Assembly (NCBI RefSeq): GCF_900141755.1
Contig: NZ_LT670844.1
Span: forward strand, 2,604,001 to 2,668,000
Origin: Bradyrhizobium lablabi
GTDB lineage: Bacteria > Pseudomonadota > Alphaproteobacteria > Rhizobiales > Xanthobacteraceae
Direction: 5' to 3'
Length of the DNA stretch: 64,000 nucleotides
The position numbers were made by a program, and so were the translations under genes. Under the pieces are notes generated by a model. It saw nothing but the letters and a program-made list of their open reading frames with translations, ran no database searches and had not been told where the DNA came from. Positions 34,841 to 43,694 of the stretch are shown here, piece after piece (positions within the stretch are counted from its first letter, which is position 1; each line of letters begins with the position of its first letter).

Positions 34841-34890
34841 GTCCTGACAAACACCGCGCGACGAGGCTTATTCAAGGCGCTCGCGGCCAA

Positions 34891-35283
34891 TCATCGTTTC
34901 AGATCGGGGTTCTTCGCGTGCGGGACGGGTTTCGGATTTGCCAAGCACCAGCGTACCGCCATTTCGCTGAGCAGATAGAGGGCGCTGCCGTGGCCTGACA
35001 GGTCAGGCCCGTCAATGCTCTCTCGTATCGATCGAACAGCTTCCCGAACCTTCGCTTTCTGCGTTTCGTCGAACGTATTTGCCTGGTTCAAGGTCCGCTC
35101 GACGAAATCGAGCATCTGTTCGTGACCTGCATCCCAGTTCACATTTCCGTTCCGGTATGCCTCGTCCGAGAACCTGCCAGTACAGCGAATGAGTTCGCCC
35201 TGCACGGTGTCCGCTTGGCCGGACTTTGGAACCAACTGGTTCCAAAGTCGCTGGTGCTCCTTCCACCATTCCAATTCGCTCAC
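34891..35283 (-). CDS. Conserved-looking small cytoplasmic protein
   Basis: Unrecognised protein of 130 residues. The start is probably the GTG at 35283, with GAGG upstream, giving (M)SELEWWKEHQRLWNQLVPKS; the longer frame to 35352 adds 23 residues of less protein-like sequence. Notable features are QGELIRCTGRFSDEAYRNGN, a helical middle, and a short basic tail ending PVPHAKNPDLKR. No signal peptide or membrane segment. The sense of the sequence (W-rich N-terminus, conserved GELIR) is typical of a genuine small protein. Function unknown. Confidence 0.65.
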   Translation of the reverse strand: MSELEWWKEHQRLWNQLVPKSGQADTVQGELIRCTGRFSDEAYRNGNVNWDAGHEQMLDFVERTLNQANTFDETQKAKVREAVRSIRESIDGPDLSGHGSALYLLSEMAVRWCLANPKPVPHAKNPDLKR

Positions 35284-35395
35284 CTGTTGGCCCTCACGCG
35301 ATTGAGGATTGGTCGCGCCACGCTTGACAAAGTTCAGCTTACCGGTGGCCACACCCGGATCACCTCCGAAGGCATGTCTTTCGGGATCGCCATGG

Positions 35396-36373
35396 CTAGC
35401 GTGCGACCACGAGGCCCTTGGTGGTCACGACCACCCAGCGGCCGTCCTGACGGCGGATGGCGTCGACCCGGCCGAGGCCCGGGACGGGGTCGCCCGCATA
35501 GACTTCGTAGATGCCCTGCCTTCCCTCGATCAGCGCACCGCCATGGGAGACGTCGCGCAGCACCCACCCCTCCACCGTCGGCAATCTTCCGACTTCGGTC
35601 TTGGCCGCAGAGGCCGCGCCCGGCAATGCGTTTGCAGGCGGCGCGATCGAGCCGGTGACTTCCTTTGCCGGGGCCGGCGCGGCGGCGGCGACGGTCGCAG
35701 CCTGTGACGCGGCGCGCAGTTTGTCGACGGCTTCGCTGAGCCTGGCGAGCTTCGCGGCCGGCTCGACCTGCGCTTTCTCGACCCGGTCGAGGCGGTCGCT
35801 GGTCTTGTTGTACTGGCTCATGCCGAGTTTTGCGGTATTTTCGACGCTGGCCTTCAGCGCCAGAATATCGGCATCGATCCGCGCCACGGTCGCTTCCAGT
35901 GCGCCGTTGTTATTGGATGCCTGCTCGACGCCGCCGACGAAACGCGCATAGCCTGCAGTCGCCAGCGCGCCGCCCAACGCCCCCATAATTGTCGCAAGCG
36001 CCGCCACAGCCGCAAGCGCGGCGAACCGGCGCTTGCCGAACATGCCGGAGGCCGGCTCGGTTTCCGCCTTCGTGCCCGATTTGTCACCGTCCCAGGAACG
36101 ATCGCCGGGTGACATGATCATGAGCTTGCCAGGCATATGCGGCGCGGCCGGTTCGGATGCCTCGACCTTTGGTGCCTCGGCTTTTGGCGCGTCTGTCTTA
36201 GGAGCCTCGTGATCCGGCGCGATCTGGGGGGAATCGACGCTCTCCGGGCTCTCCGGTTCCTGCACCGAGGCCGCCACCGGCGCGCCCTGGGCGCCTTGCG
36301 AATGGGGAACGTCCGGCCCGGCATGGAGGGAACCGGGTTCACCGCTGCTCTGCTCGGCCAGTTGTTCGCTCAC
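35396..36373 (-). CDS. Single-span membrane protein with acidic N-terminus and coiled coil
   Basis: Protein of 325 residues. Residues 1-110 are acidic, Pro/Glu/Ala-rich and probably disordered cytoplasmic (PKTDAPKAEAPKVEASEP). A single membrane helix covers about 115-140 (FAALAAVAALATIMGALGGA). A coiled coil follows (TVARIDADILALKASVENTA, KLARLSEAVDKLRAA), then a linker and a small C-terminal beta-rich domain (WVLRDVSHGGALIEGRQGIY, RQDGRWVVVTTKGLVVAR). The layout fits an envelope-organising or polar-localised protein. Divergent from the cyclic-nucleotide-binding gene across 268 bases with no other feature that I can see. Confidence 0.8.
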   Translation of the reverse strand: MSEQLAEQSSGEPGSLHAGPDVPHSQGAQGAPVAASVQEPESPESVDSPQIAPDHEAPKTDAPKAEAPKVEASEPAAPHMPGKLMIMSPGDRSWDGDKSGTKAETEPASGMFGKRRFAALAAVAALATIMGALGGALATAGYARFVGGVEQASNNNGALEATVARIDADILALKASVENTAKLGMSQYNKTSDRLDRVEKAQVEPAAKLARLSEAVDKLRAASQAATVAAAAPAPAKEVTGSIAPPANALPGAASAAKTEVGRLPTVEGWVLRDVSHGGALIEGRQGIYEVYAGDPVPGLGRVDAIRRQDGRWVVVTTKGLVVAR

Positions 36374-36641
36374 GTCAAAATCTCCATGAAAGATTGACTA
36401 TTTGGTAACTTTCATTGCTTGCGAAATCGTTACCGGCATCGCTTGGTCACCCCGGCTTACCGAAATTTTAGGAGATATTCCGGGGCGGATTTGGGCCTGG
36501 ACCATGGAGCGGGCATGGCGGCGCGTGTCCGGTTGTTGCCATATTGCCCTGCGGCAAAGGCCTGACGGGCCCGCCTGCCTCGTTTGCGCCGCCGGATTTC
36601 CCGACTAACATGGGCCACCAGCCAGAACGGCGGGGGACAGG

Positions 36642-37013
36642 ATGGCCATTGAAAGATGCATCAACGAATTTGATGTAGGCGACGTCATTTTCGAGGAAGG
36701 CTCGACCGGGCGCGAATTGTTCGTGGTGCTCGACGGCCAGGTCGAGATCGCCAAGATCAATGGCGGCAGCAAGACCGTGATCGTAACGCTGGGCAAGGGC
36801 GAATTTTTTGGCGAGATGGCGGTGATCGACGGCTCGTCGCGTTCGGCGACCGCGATCGCGGCATCGCCGCACACACGCGTGATGCGGATCAATCACGCCC
36901 GCTTCGTCTATCTCGTCAGCCAGCAGCCGGCGTTTGCGCTGATGATCATGGATGCGCTCTCCAAGCGGTTGAGGGCGTCCAACGCCGTCACCTTCCGGGC
37001 CGCCAATCCATGA
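36642..37013 (+). CDS. Stand-alone cyclic nucleotide-binding domain protein
   Basis: Single CNB (Crp-like) sensory domain of 123 residues with no DNA-binding or output domain. The phosphate-binding cassette reads FFGEMAVIDGSSRSATAIAA: Glu58 and Arg67 are placed as the ribose and phosphate contacts of cAMP/cGMP-binding proteins. The stop overlaps the metallo-beta-lactamase gene (ATGA), so the two are made together; the domain may regulate that hydrolase in trans. The adenylate cyclase at 18319 could be a source of ligand. Confidence 0.88.
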   Translation: MAIERCINEFDVGDVIFEEGSTGRELFVVLDGQVEIAKINGGSKTVIVTLGKGEFFGEMAVIDGSSRSATAIAASPHTRVMRINHARFVYLVSQQPAFALMIMDALSKRLRASNAVTFRAANP

Positions 37014-37825
37014 GCGACCGCAAGCCAAGTCCGTTTCCGACGCTCTTGAACAACGACGTCTGCTCGCTGATCCAAGCGGCTGATGACGTCTACCAGATCC
37101 GCTTCAAGAACCGCGCGGCGAATGCTTATCTGGTGCGCGGCAAATCCCGAACCATCATGATCGACGTCGGGCTGTCGTCAAATTTTCCGGCCCTGCTCGA
37201 ATGCCTGCATCACCTCGACTGTCCGCCGGAAAAAATCGACATGGTGATCCTCAGCCATGAACATCTCGACCATATCGGCGCCGCCTATCATTTCGCCGGT
37301 CACCGCACCATCATTGCCGCGCACCGGCTTGCCGCCAACAAGATCATGCTGCGCGACGATTTTTCGATGCTGCGCAAGATGTTCAACGAGCCGAATGTGC
37401 CGATCAATGTCGATATCTGGCTTGAAGAGGGCAATCTGATCGACCTCGGTAATTTCCGTCTCAATGTGATGTATACGCCGGGCCATACCTCGGCCTGCAT
37501 CAGCCTGTTCGATCCGGAAAAGGGATTGCTGTTCGCCGCCGACACGCTGATGCCGGGCGGCGTGATGGGCGGGGTGTTCGGCTCGGGCTCTATCGCCGAT
37601 TACATCCAGTCGCTGGAGCGGCTGAAGGGATTGAATTCCAAGATATTGTTATCGGGCCACGGCCGGCTGTCCGATACGCCGCAGGACGATGTCCGGATCG
37701 CGATCCAGCGCTCGCACACGCTGTTGTCGGACACCGCGCAATTGTTCGACGCGCTCGATGCGCGCTCGAATTTCGAGCCGATCATGCAGTCGGTGCGCGA
37801 CCTCAACAAGCTCGACGACACGTGA
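37010..37825 (+). CDS. Metallo-beta-lactamase-fold hydrolase
   Basis: MBL-fold protein of 271 residues. The dinuclear metal site is complete: SHEHLDHIG (His83, His85, Asp87, His88), His159 (TPGHTSACI), Asp178 (FAADTLMPGG) and His217 (LSGHGRLSD). The fold is used for thioester, lactone, phosphodiester and RNA hydrolysis; the substrate is not readable. It is coupled to a cyclic-nucleotide-binding domain by a 4-base overlap, which raises the possibility of cAMP control or of a cyclic-nucleotide-related substrate. A GST gene follows after 85 bases. Confidence 0.9.
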   Translation: MSDRKPSPFPTLLNNDVCSLIQAADDVYQIRFKNRAANAYLVRGKSRTIMIDVGLSSNFPALLECLHHLDCPPEKIDMVILSHEHLDHIGAAYHFAGHRTIIAAHRLAANKIMLRDDFSMLRKMFNEPNVPINVDIWLEEGNLIDLGNFRLNVMYTPGHTSACISLFDPEKGLLFAADTLMPGGVMGGVFGSGSIADYIQSLERLKGLNSKILLSGHGRLSDTPQDDVRIAIQRSHTLLSDTAQLFDALDARSNFEPIMQSVRDLNKLDDT

Positions 37826-37910
37826 GGCGCGTCTCATCGATTTGACGACGGGGCGTGCGGTCTGCACAAAGCAGCCAACGGCAGGGCTGAAGAACAACAA
37901 GGGGGAAACA

Positions 37911-38522
37911 ATGAAACTTTATGACTCGATCGGACCCAACCCGCGGATTGTCCGCATGTTCATGGCGGAGAAGGGCATCGAGATGCCCAAGCAGACCGTC
38001 GACCTGCGCGGCGGCGAAAACCGTCAAGCCGAGCATCTCAAGCGCAACCCGCACGGCCAGATGCCGACGCTCGAACTCGACGACGGCAGCTATCTGTCGG
38101 AGATTATCGCGATCTGCGAATATCTCGAGGAGAAGGACCCCTCACCCGCGATGATCGGCGCGACGCCGGAACAGCGCGCGGAATGCCGGATGTGGACCCG
38201 GCGCGTCGACCTCAACATCGCCGAGCCCCTGGCCAACGGTTACCGCTTTGGCGAGGCGCTGAAATTCTTCGAAAAGCGGATCCCCTGCGCACCCGACGCC
38301 TCCCCCGGTCTCAAGATGATTGCGGCCAACCGGCTGCAATGGCTCAACGGCCAGATCGCGGGCAAGGAATATCTGTGCGGCAACCGCTTCACGCTCGCCG
38401 ACATCCTGCTCTATTGCTGGATCGATTTCGGCAACCAGGTCGGCCAGCCGCTCGATCCCGCCAACACCAACATCGCGGCCTGGTTCGCGCGCGTCGGACA
38501 ACGGCCCTCGGTGAAGGCGTAA
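37911..38522 (+). CDS. Glutathione S-transferase family protein
   Basis: GST of 203 residues. Thioredoxin-like N-terminal domain (MKLYDSIGPNPRIVRMFMAE, NPHGQMPTLELDDGSYLSEI) with the cis-Pro/SE glutathione-binding elements, then the helical domain with the capping motif RFTLADILLYCWIDF. ATG 37911 is preceded by GGGGGAAAC. It differs clearly from the 29340 GST (different active-site loop, SIGPNPR). Co-transcription with the CNB/MBL pair is possible. Substrate unknown. Confidence 0.9.
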   Translation: MKLYDSIGPNPRIVRMFMAEKGIEMPKQTVDLRGGENRQAEHLKRNPHGQMPTLELDDGSYLSEIIAICEYLEEKDPSPAMIGATPEQRAECRMWTRRVDLNIAEPLANGYRFGEALKFFEKRIPCAPDASPGLKMIAANRLQWLNGQIAGKEYLCGNRFTLADILLYCWIDFGNQVGQPLDPANTNIAAWFARVGQRPSVKA

Positions 38523-38525
38523 CTT

Positions 38526-38700
38526 GTCGTCCCGGCGAACGCCGGGACCCATAGCCACAAATGTTTGTTGTCGTGCAAAGCTGGGGCTCCAGCCTGCACA
38601 ATACCGCGCATCGGTGGTTATGGGTCCCGGATCAGCGCTCGCGGAGCCTGTCATCGGGCGCGCGTTCGCGCGACCCGTTGGCTCGCTTGTCCGGGACGAC
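38526..38700. repeat. Dispersed inverted repeat, 'GTCGTCCCGG' family
   Basis: GTCGTCCCGGCGAACGCCGGGACCCATA at the left is mirrored by GGGTCCCGGATC and CCGGGACGAC at the right; the middle contains GAGCCTGTCATCGGGCGCGC, also seen inverted near 31850. The right part overlaps the 3' end of the GGDEF/EAL gene (stop 38632), so the last residues of that protein are repeat-derived. Confidence 0.75.
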
Positions 38701-41292
38701 GGATAGAGTTGTGTCACCGGCCGGCGGCTCGGCCAGGGATCGGCCGACGCGGGCGAGCATCACCCGCGCCCGCTCGGCGCTATGGTCCAATAGCCAACGC
38801 CCGAACGCCTGCGGTGACAGCGCCGGGGCATAGAGAAATCCCTGAACGACGTCGCATCCCAGTATCGCCAGCAGATTTCGCTGTCCGTCGGTTTCGACGC
38901 CCTCGGCGACGACGGTGAGCTGCAGGCTCTGGCCGACGCGAACCACTGATGTCACGATCGCCCGCGCGCTGGGATCCTTCTCGACGTCGCGCATAAAACT
39001 GCGGTCGATCTTCAATTCGCGTATAGGCAAATGCGCCAGCCGGCTGAGGCTCGAATAGCCGGTTCCGAAATCGTCGAGCGACAACCCCACGCCCAATTCG
39101 CGAAGGGCATTCATGGTCTCGATCGCGACCGAGCGCTCGTTCATGATCACGCCTTCGGTAATCTCGAGCATCAGCACGTCCGGCGGCAGGCCATGATCCG
39201 CCAGCATTTCGGCGACCGCGGAAGCGAGATTGACGTTCTGGAAATTGATCGGAGACAGATTGACCGACACGCAGGGGATATCCAGCCCGCCCTTGCGCCA
39301 CTCCGCCATTTGCCGGCAGGCCTCGCGTATCGACCACAGACCGATCTGCTCGATCAGTCCGCACTCCTCTGCCAGCGGGATGAACTTTGCCGGCGAAACC
39401 TCGCCGAGCAGGGGATCATGCCAGCGCGCCAGCGCTTCGACGCCGTGGATGGCGCCGTCGATGGTGCGGATCTGCGGCTGATAGTGCAATTTGAGCCCAT
39501 CATTTGCGATCGCGCTGCGCAGCGCCGCGCTGTGCAGGAGCCGCTGCTCGGCGAGCCGGTTCATGTCGGCACTGAAGAAGCGATAGGTGGAACGGCCGGC
39601 CTGCTTCGCCTGGTACATCGCCGCATCGGCCTGTTGTATCAAGGCATCGATGTCGATCGCGTTATCCGGATAGATGCTGATGCCGATGCTGGCGGACATC
39701 GGCACCTGTCTGCTTCCGATCGACAGCGGTGCGACCAAAGCCTCGGTGATCCGCGAGGCGACCACCGAGGCTGCCGCGGCGTCACGGTTCGGCATTACGA
39801 TGACGAATTCGTCGCCGCCGAGCCGCCCCAGCAAGTCACCCGGCTGAATCTGCGCACGCAGGCATTGCGCAAACTGGACCAGCAATTCGTCGCCGGCGGA
39901 GTGGCCGAGCGTATCGTTGACGTCCTTGAAATTGTCGACATCGAGAAACGCCAGCGCGACCTGTTTTCCCGCGGGACAGGCCTTGATCGCTTCGGCAATC
40001 AGGTTCCGCAAATGGGTGCGGTTCGGCAAGCCGGTCAGCATGTCGTAGTAAGCGAGCCGCGCGATCTGCGCGCGGGCTTCCTTGCGCTCGATCGCGAGCG
40101 CGCCGAGATGGACGCAGGCGTCGACGATCCGCTGATGCCAGCGGCTCGGCGCACGGCATTCCCGGAAATAGAAGGCGAAAGTTCCGATCACACGGCCGTC
40201 CTTGGACTTGATCGGCGTCGACCAGCAGGCGCGTAGACCTACCTCAAGCGGGCGGGTCTTGTAGGGTTGCCAGCGCGGGTCGGTGTCGAGATCCATCGCC
40301 AGCACCGCCTTGCCGTAAAATGCCGCGGATCCGCAGGAGCCGACATCGGGACCAATCGCGATGCCGTCGAGCGCGCGGGAATAGTCGTCGGGAAGACTGG
40401 GACCGCCCAGCGGATGAACCAATCCACCGGCGTCGATGTGGAGCAGCGAAGAAACCACGTCGGGCGCGATTTCCTCGACACGCCGGCACAGCCGGTCGGC
40501 GATATCGGCGATCGGGATTTCATCGGCCAGCGCGGTCATGATCAACTGCTGCAGCGAACGCAACTGCTTGGTCTCGGTGATATCGGTCAGAAGCGCGAAG
40601 ATGTATTTGAGCCGCCCGCGCCGGTTGCGGAAGGTCTGGACGTTGGCCGATAGCCAGATTTCGTCGCCGCTCCTGTCGTAAGAGAGGATTTCTTCCTCGC
40701 CGCCATTTTCGTCGCCGATCCGGCGGCGCAGCCTCGCCAGCGTCCTGCGGTCGGTATCGCGGCCGATAAGCAGCTCGCTCGCCTGGCGTCCCTTCGCTTC
40801 CTCGGGCGAATATCCGAACATCCCTGTGAACGCGGCGTTGGTGTAGACGATGTTCAGATCGTGATCGGTGACAACGACGGCGCGGTTGGTGGTGTCGGCG
40901 ACCAGTGTGAGCAGCGCCAACCTTTGTCGTTGGTCGACCTCTGAAGCAATGTCGCGAACGAGTGCGATCATGCGACGTTGACCGCCGAGCTCGACATGCG
41001 AAAGCGACAGCGCAGCAAGGATCCGGCTGCCGTCTTTGCGGTGGATCGCGATCTCGGAGCCGCGTCCCTGATCCGAGGCCGGCGTCGCGACAGCCAGGTC
41101 CTTCAGTCCGAGATAGCTTACATGCCGACCGAGCACTTCGGCGCGGTCCAGTTGCCAGATCAGCTCCGCTGCCGCGTTAAAATGGGTGACGCGAAGGTCG
41201 TGATCGACGATCACCACGGCCTCATTCGCCCGCTCGAGCGCTGCCAGCAGGAAATCCGGGGTTTCAGCCACAGGGCCGTCGTATGCGCGCAT
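38632..41292 (-). CDS. PAS-PAS-GAF-GGDEF-EAL protein (DosP-like)
   Basis: Cyclic-di-GMP enzyme of 886 residues. Two PAS domains (about 10-125 and 130-245), a GAF region (about 255-400), GGDEF (about 420-580, motif LGGDEFVIV intact) and EAL (about 600-850, GVEALARWHDP intact, with NLSPINF and DDFGTGYSSL). Architecture and sequence follow E. coli DosP. The first PAS lacks the DosP heme ligand: the HPEYIRHN segment is replaced by KDLAVATPASDQGRGS with no His, so it may not sense oxygen by heme. Synthesis or hydrolysis could dominate. The C-terminal residues come from a dispersed repeat, suggesting that the original stop was lost. Confidence 0.9.
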   Translation of the reverse strand: MRAYDGPVAETPDFLLAALERANEAVVIVDHDLRVTHFNAAAELIWQLDRAEVLGRHVSYLGLKDLAVATPASDQGRGSEIAIHRKDGSRILAALSLSHVELGGQRRMIALVRDIASEVDQRQRLALLTLVADTTNRAVVVTDHDLNIVYTNAAFTGMFGYSPEEAKGRQASELLIGRDTDRRTLARLRRRIGDENGGEEEILSYDRSGDEIWLSANVQTFRNRRGRLKYIFALLTDITETKQLRSLQQLIMTALADEIPIADIADRLCRRVEEIAPDVVSSLLHIDAGGLVHPLGGPSLPDDYSRALDGIAIGPDVGSCGSAAFYGKAVLAMDLDTDPRWQPYKTRPLEVGLRACWSTPIKSKDGRVIGTFAFYFRECRAPSRWHQRIVDACVHLGALAIERKEARAQIARLAYYDMLTGLPNRTHLRNLIAEAIKACPAGKQVALAFLDVDNFKDVNDTLGHSAGDELLVQFAQCLRAQIQPGDLLGRLGGDEFVIVMPNRDAAAASVVASRITEALVAPLSIGSRQVPMSASIGISIYPDNAIDIDALIQQADAAMYQAKQAGRSTYRFFSADMNRLAEQRLLHSAALRSAIANDGLKLHYQPQIRTIDGAIHGVEALARWHDPLLGEVSPAKFIPLAEECGLIEQIGLWSIREACRQMAEWRKGGLDIPCVSVNLSPINFQNVNLASAVAEMLADHGLPPDVLMLEITEGVIMNERSVAIETMNALRELGVGLSLDDFGTGYSSLSRLAHLPIRELKIDRSFMRDVEKDPSARAIVTSVVRVGQSLQLTVVAEGVETDGQRNLLAILGCDVVQGFLYAPALSPQAFGRWLLDHSAERARVMLARVGRSLAEPPAGDTTLSVVPDKRANGSRERAPDDRLRER

Positions 41293-41442
41293 CGTCCCAT
41301 CCTGGTGCCGGTTTGGAGATCATCGAGGATCCCGGTGGAGAGGCACCATGCTGGCGGAAACCCTATCGGCCCGAGGGTGATAAAAAGGTTGTTCGCAACC
41401 ATCGCGGCCGGCTGAAAAGCATTATCGTTAAGAGTTCGCTAA

Positions 41443-41940
41443 CTAGATCACCACCGGCGCGTCGGGCAGTTCGTTCGGCCCCACGCCCTGTTTCGGAAAA
41501 TGCGCGGCGAGCTCGCGCGATACCGCCTCGATGCCCTTGATGACGCCTGATTCAAAATGCCCAAACCTGAAATCGGTCTCCATCGCCTTGCAGATTTTCT
41601 CCCAGCCCGCAGCGCCCACTTTCGAATCGATGCCGCGATCGGCGATGATCTCGACCCTGCGGTCGGCCAGCAAGAGATAGATCAGCACGCCATTGTTATG
41701 GGCGGTGTCCCAGATCCGCAAATGCGAGAAAATATCCAGCGCGCGCTCCCGCGCGGGTTGATCCTTAAACAGCGGCTTGCCATCCAGCGCGCCTTCGACG
41801 ACAAAACGGACCTGGCCGGAGTGGGTGGCCTCGCCCGTCTTGATCGCCTGTTCGATCGCGGTCAGTACCTTCCGCGGAAAGACCCGCCGGGCCCGCCAGT
41901 GGTGCTCGAGTAGATGCTTGCCGATGCGCTTGATGCCCAT
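41443..41940 (-). CDS. TPM-domain protein
   Basis: Protein of 165 residues with a TPM (YgcG-type) domain: KVLTAIEQAIKTGEATHSGQ at the N-terminal side, then HNNGVLIYLLLADRRVEIIA with the conserved DRR and ADRGID segment. No signal peptide, so likely cytoplasmic or membrane-peripheral, unlike the exported TPM protein encoded 13 bases upstream. The ATG at 41940 follows the upstream stop closely. It is the last gene of the lemA operon. TPM domains in plants act in photosystem repair; the bacterial role is unclear. Confidence 0.88.
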   Translation of the reverse strand: MGIKRIGKHLLEHHWRARRVFPRKVLTAIEQAIKTGEATHSGQVRFVVEGALDGKPLFKDQPARERALDIFSHLRIWDTAHNNGVLIYLLLADRRVEIIADRGIDSKVGAAGWEKICKAMETDFRFGHFESGVIKGIEAVSRELAAHFPKQGVGPNELPDAPVVI

Positions 41941-41953
41941 GTCAGTTGGCTCT

Positions 41954-42859
41954 CTACCAGCTCCCCGACGCGCCGCCGCCGCCAAAACTGCCGCCACCGC
42001 CGCTGAAGGAACCGCTGTCGCTACTGCTTGAACCGCCACCGGACCACGAGCCGCCACCGCCACCGACCCAACCGCCACCCCCGCCGCGGCCAGCCGGCGC
42101 CGGCGTGGTGATGCTGTCGCTGAACATCGTGAAGACCGACGCGACGATGCCGGCGAGCGCCGAGACGATGAGCGATCCGAAAACGAACCACGCCAGAAGC
42201 CCGATCATGCCGCCGGTTGTCAGCGAGCCGAGCAAGCGCCCGAAAATGCCGCGCATGACCCCGCCGAGCACCAGGATGGCGATGATGGTAAAGGGATTGA
42301 GCGGATTGAGCAGCCAGGTCAGGTCGGAACTTTGCTGCTGCTGTTGCCGCTGCGGCGGCGCGGGCAAGGGCTCGCCGTCGATCACGCCGATGATCCGTTC
42401 CACGCCCGCGGAAACGCCGCCGGCAAAGTCGCCGCTCCGGAATTTCGGCGTGATGATCTCGTCGATGATGCGTTTGGTGGTGACGTCGGGCAGCGCGCCT
42501 TCAAGGCCGTAGCCGACTTCGATGCGAAGCCTGCGGTCGTCCTTGGCGACCACGAGCAGCGCGCCGTCGTCGATCTTCTTGCGCCCGATCTTCCAGGCAT
42601 CCGCAACCCGGATCGAGAATTGCTCAATGGTTTCCGGCTGAGTCGTCGGCACAATCAGCACCGCGACCTGGCTGCCTTTCCTTAGTTCCAGATTCTTCGA
42701 TAGCTGTGTCAGCGAGGCAATATCGCCGCTGGACAGCGTTCCGGTCTGATCGACCACGCGGCCGGTGAGCGGCGGCACCGCGACATCGGCGAAGGCCGCG
42801 ACAGCCCAGCACAGCAGCAGCGCAAGAAGGGGAAATCTTGCAGCGGTCATCGCGGTCAA
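41954..42859 (-). CDS. Exported TPM-domain membrane protein (YgcG-like)
   Basis: Protein of 301 residues. Signal peptide (FPLLALLLCWAVAAFADVAV), then a periplasmic TPM domain (RVVDQTGTLSSGDIASLTQL, DDGALLVVAKDDRRLRIEVG, ALPDVTTKRIIDEIITPKFR), two membrane segments (FTIIAILVLGGVMRGIFG and MIGLLAWFVFGSLIVSALAG), and a C-terminal Gly/Ser tail. It is 12 bases downstream of lemA, the usual pairing in which LemA and YgcG-like proteins occur together. An internal ATG three codons in is an equal start. Exact function unknown. Confidence 0.9.
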   Translation of the reverse strand: MTAMTAARFPLLALLLCWAVAAFADVAVPPLTGRVVDQTGTLSSGDIASLTQLSKNLELRKGSQVAVLIVPTTQPETIEQFSIRVADAWKIGRKKIDDGALLVVAKDDRRLRIEVGYGLEGALPDVTTKRIIDEIITPKFRSGDFAGGVSAGVERIIGVIDGEPLPAPPQRQQQQQSSDLTWLLNPLNPFTIIAILVLGGVMRGIFGRLLGSLTTGGMIGLLAWFVFGSLIVSALAGIVASVFTMFSDSITTPAPAGRGGGGGWVGGGGGSWSGGGSSSSDSGSFSGGGGSFGGGGASGSW

Positions 42860-42871
42860 TCTGTTGGCCGG

Positions 42872-43474
42872 CTACTTGGCCGGTGCCGGATTGAAATCCA
42901 CCTTCGGGGCGGTCGAAATTTCCTTTTCGTTCTCGACCGAGAAGTTCGGCTTCTCTTTGTATCCGAACGCCATCGCCGTCAGGTTGGTCGGGAAGGTGCG
43001 GATGCCGACATTATAATCCTGCACCGCCTTGATATAACGGTTGCGCGCCACCGTGATGCGGTTTTCGGTGCCTTCCAGTTGCGCCATCAGGTCGTGAAAC
43101 AACGCATCCGATTTAAGCTGCGGATAGTTTTCGGTCACCACCAGAAGTCTTGAGAGCGCGCCGGTCAGTTCGCCCTGGGCCGCCTGGAATTTCTGGAACG
43201 CGGCGGGATCGTTCAAGACCTCAGGCGTCGCCTGGATGCTGCCGACCTTGGCCCGCGCATTGGTCACGCCGAGCAGCACATCCTTTTCCTGCTGCGCAAA
43301 ACCTTTCACTGAATTGACGAGATTCGGCACCAGATCGGCGCGGCGCTGATACTGGTTGACGACCTCGGACCAGGCCGACTTGACCTGCTCGTCATTGCTC
43401 TGGATCGCGTTGTAGCCGCAATTGGTCAGGCTCAAACTCGCCAGCGCCGCCAGCACGGTCCATAATCTGCGCAT
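42872..43474 (-). CDS. lemA: LemA-family lipoprotein
   Basis: LemA-family protein of 200 residues. The N-terminus has a lipobox, with Cys19 in LSLTNCGYN, so here the protein is probably a lipoprotein instead of having the single membrane anchor of some LemA proteins. The family core follows: YNAIQSNDEQVKSAWSEVVN, QYQRRADLVPNLVNSVKGFA and RNRYIKAVQDYNVGIRTFPT. First gene of a three-gene unit with two TPM-domain genes. Promoter not identified; a dispersed repeat lies upstream at 43590-43677. Confidence 0.92.
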   Translation of the reverse strand: MRRLWTVLAALASLSLTNCGYNAIQSNDEQVKSAWSEVVNQYQRRADLVPNLVNSVKGFAQQEKDVLLGVTNARAKVGSIQATPEVLNDPAAFQKFQAAQGELTGALSRLLVVTENYPQLKSDALFHDLMAQLEGTENRITVARNRYIKAVQDYNVGIRTFPTNLTAMAFGYKEKPNFSVENEKEISTAPKVDFNPAPAK

Positions 43475-43589
43475 TGAATGCTCCCCGGTTGGAATCGCTG
43501 CGCAACGTATCAGAACGATTGCGTCGGGTAAGCAGGCGAAAAGACGCTTGCACGGCTTATTTGCCGCGAACGCAGTAATTCATTTTTCC

Positions 43590-43677
43590 GTCATGGCCGG
43601 GCTTGTCCCGGCCATCCACGTCTTTCTTGCTGCTAGGCCGTCAAGACGTGGATGCCCGGGACAAGCCCGGGCATGAC
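43590..43677. repeat. Dispersed inverted repeat, 'GTCATGGCCGGGCTTG' family
   Basis: Left part GTCATGGCCGGGCTTGTCCC and right part, in reverse complement, GTCATGCCCGGGCTTGTCCC; inner arms CATCCACGTCTT and AAGACGTGGATG. Non-coding; between lemA and the molybdenum-enzyme gene. Confidence 0.85.
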
Positions 43678-43694
43678 GAGGGAGTCTCTTTGTC

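Noticed and set aside
36374-36641. Possible gene in the divergent gap
   Set aside because: No frame with a start, ribosome site and protein-like composition; probably promoter region for both sides.
39031-40236. Long + strand frame of 401 residues
   Set aside because: Antisense to the GGDEF/EAL gene; shadow of GC-rich codon bias.
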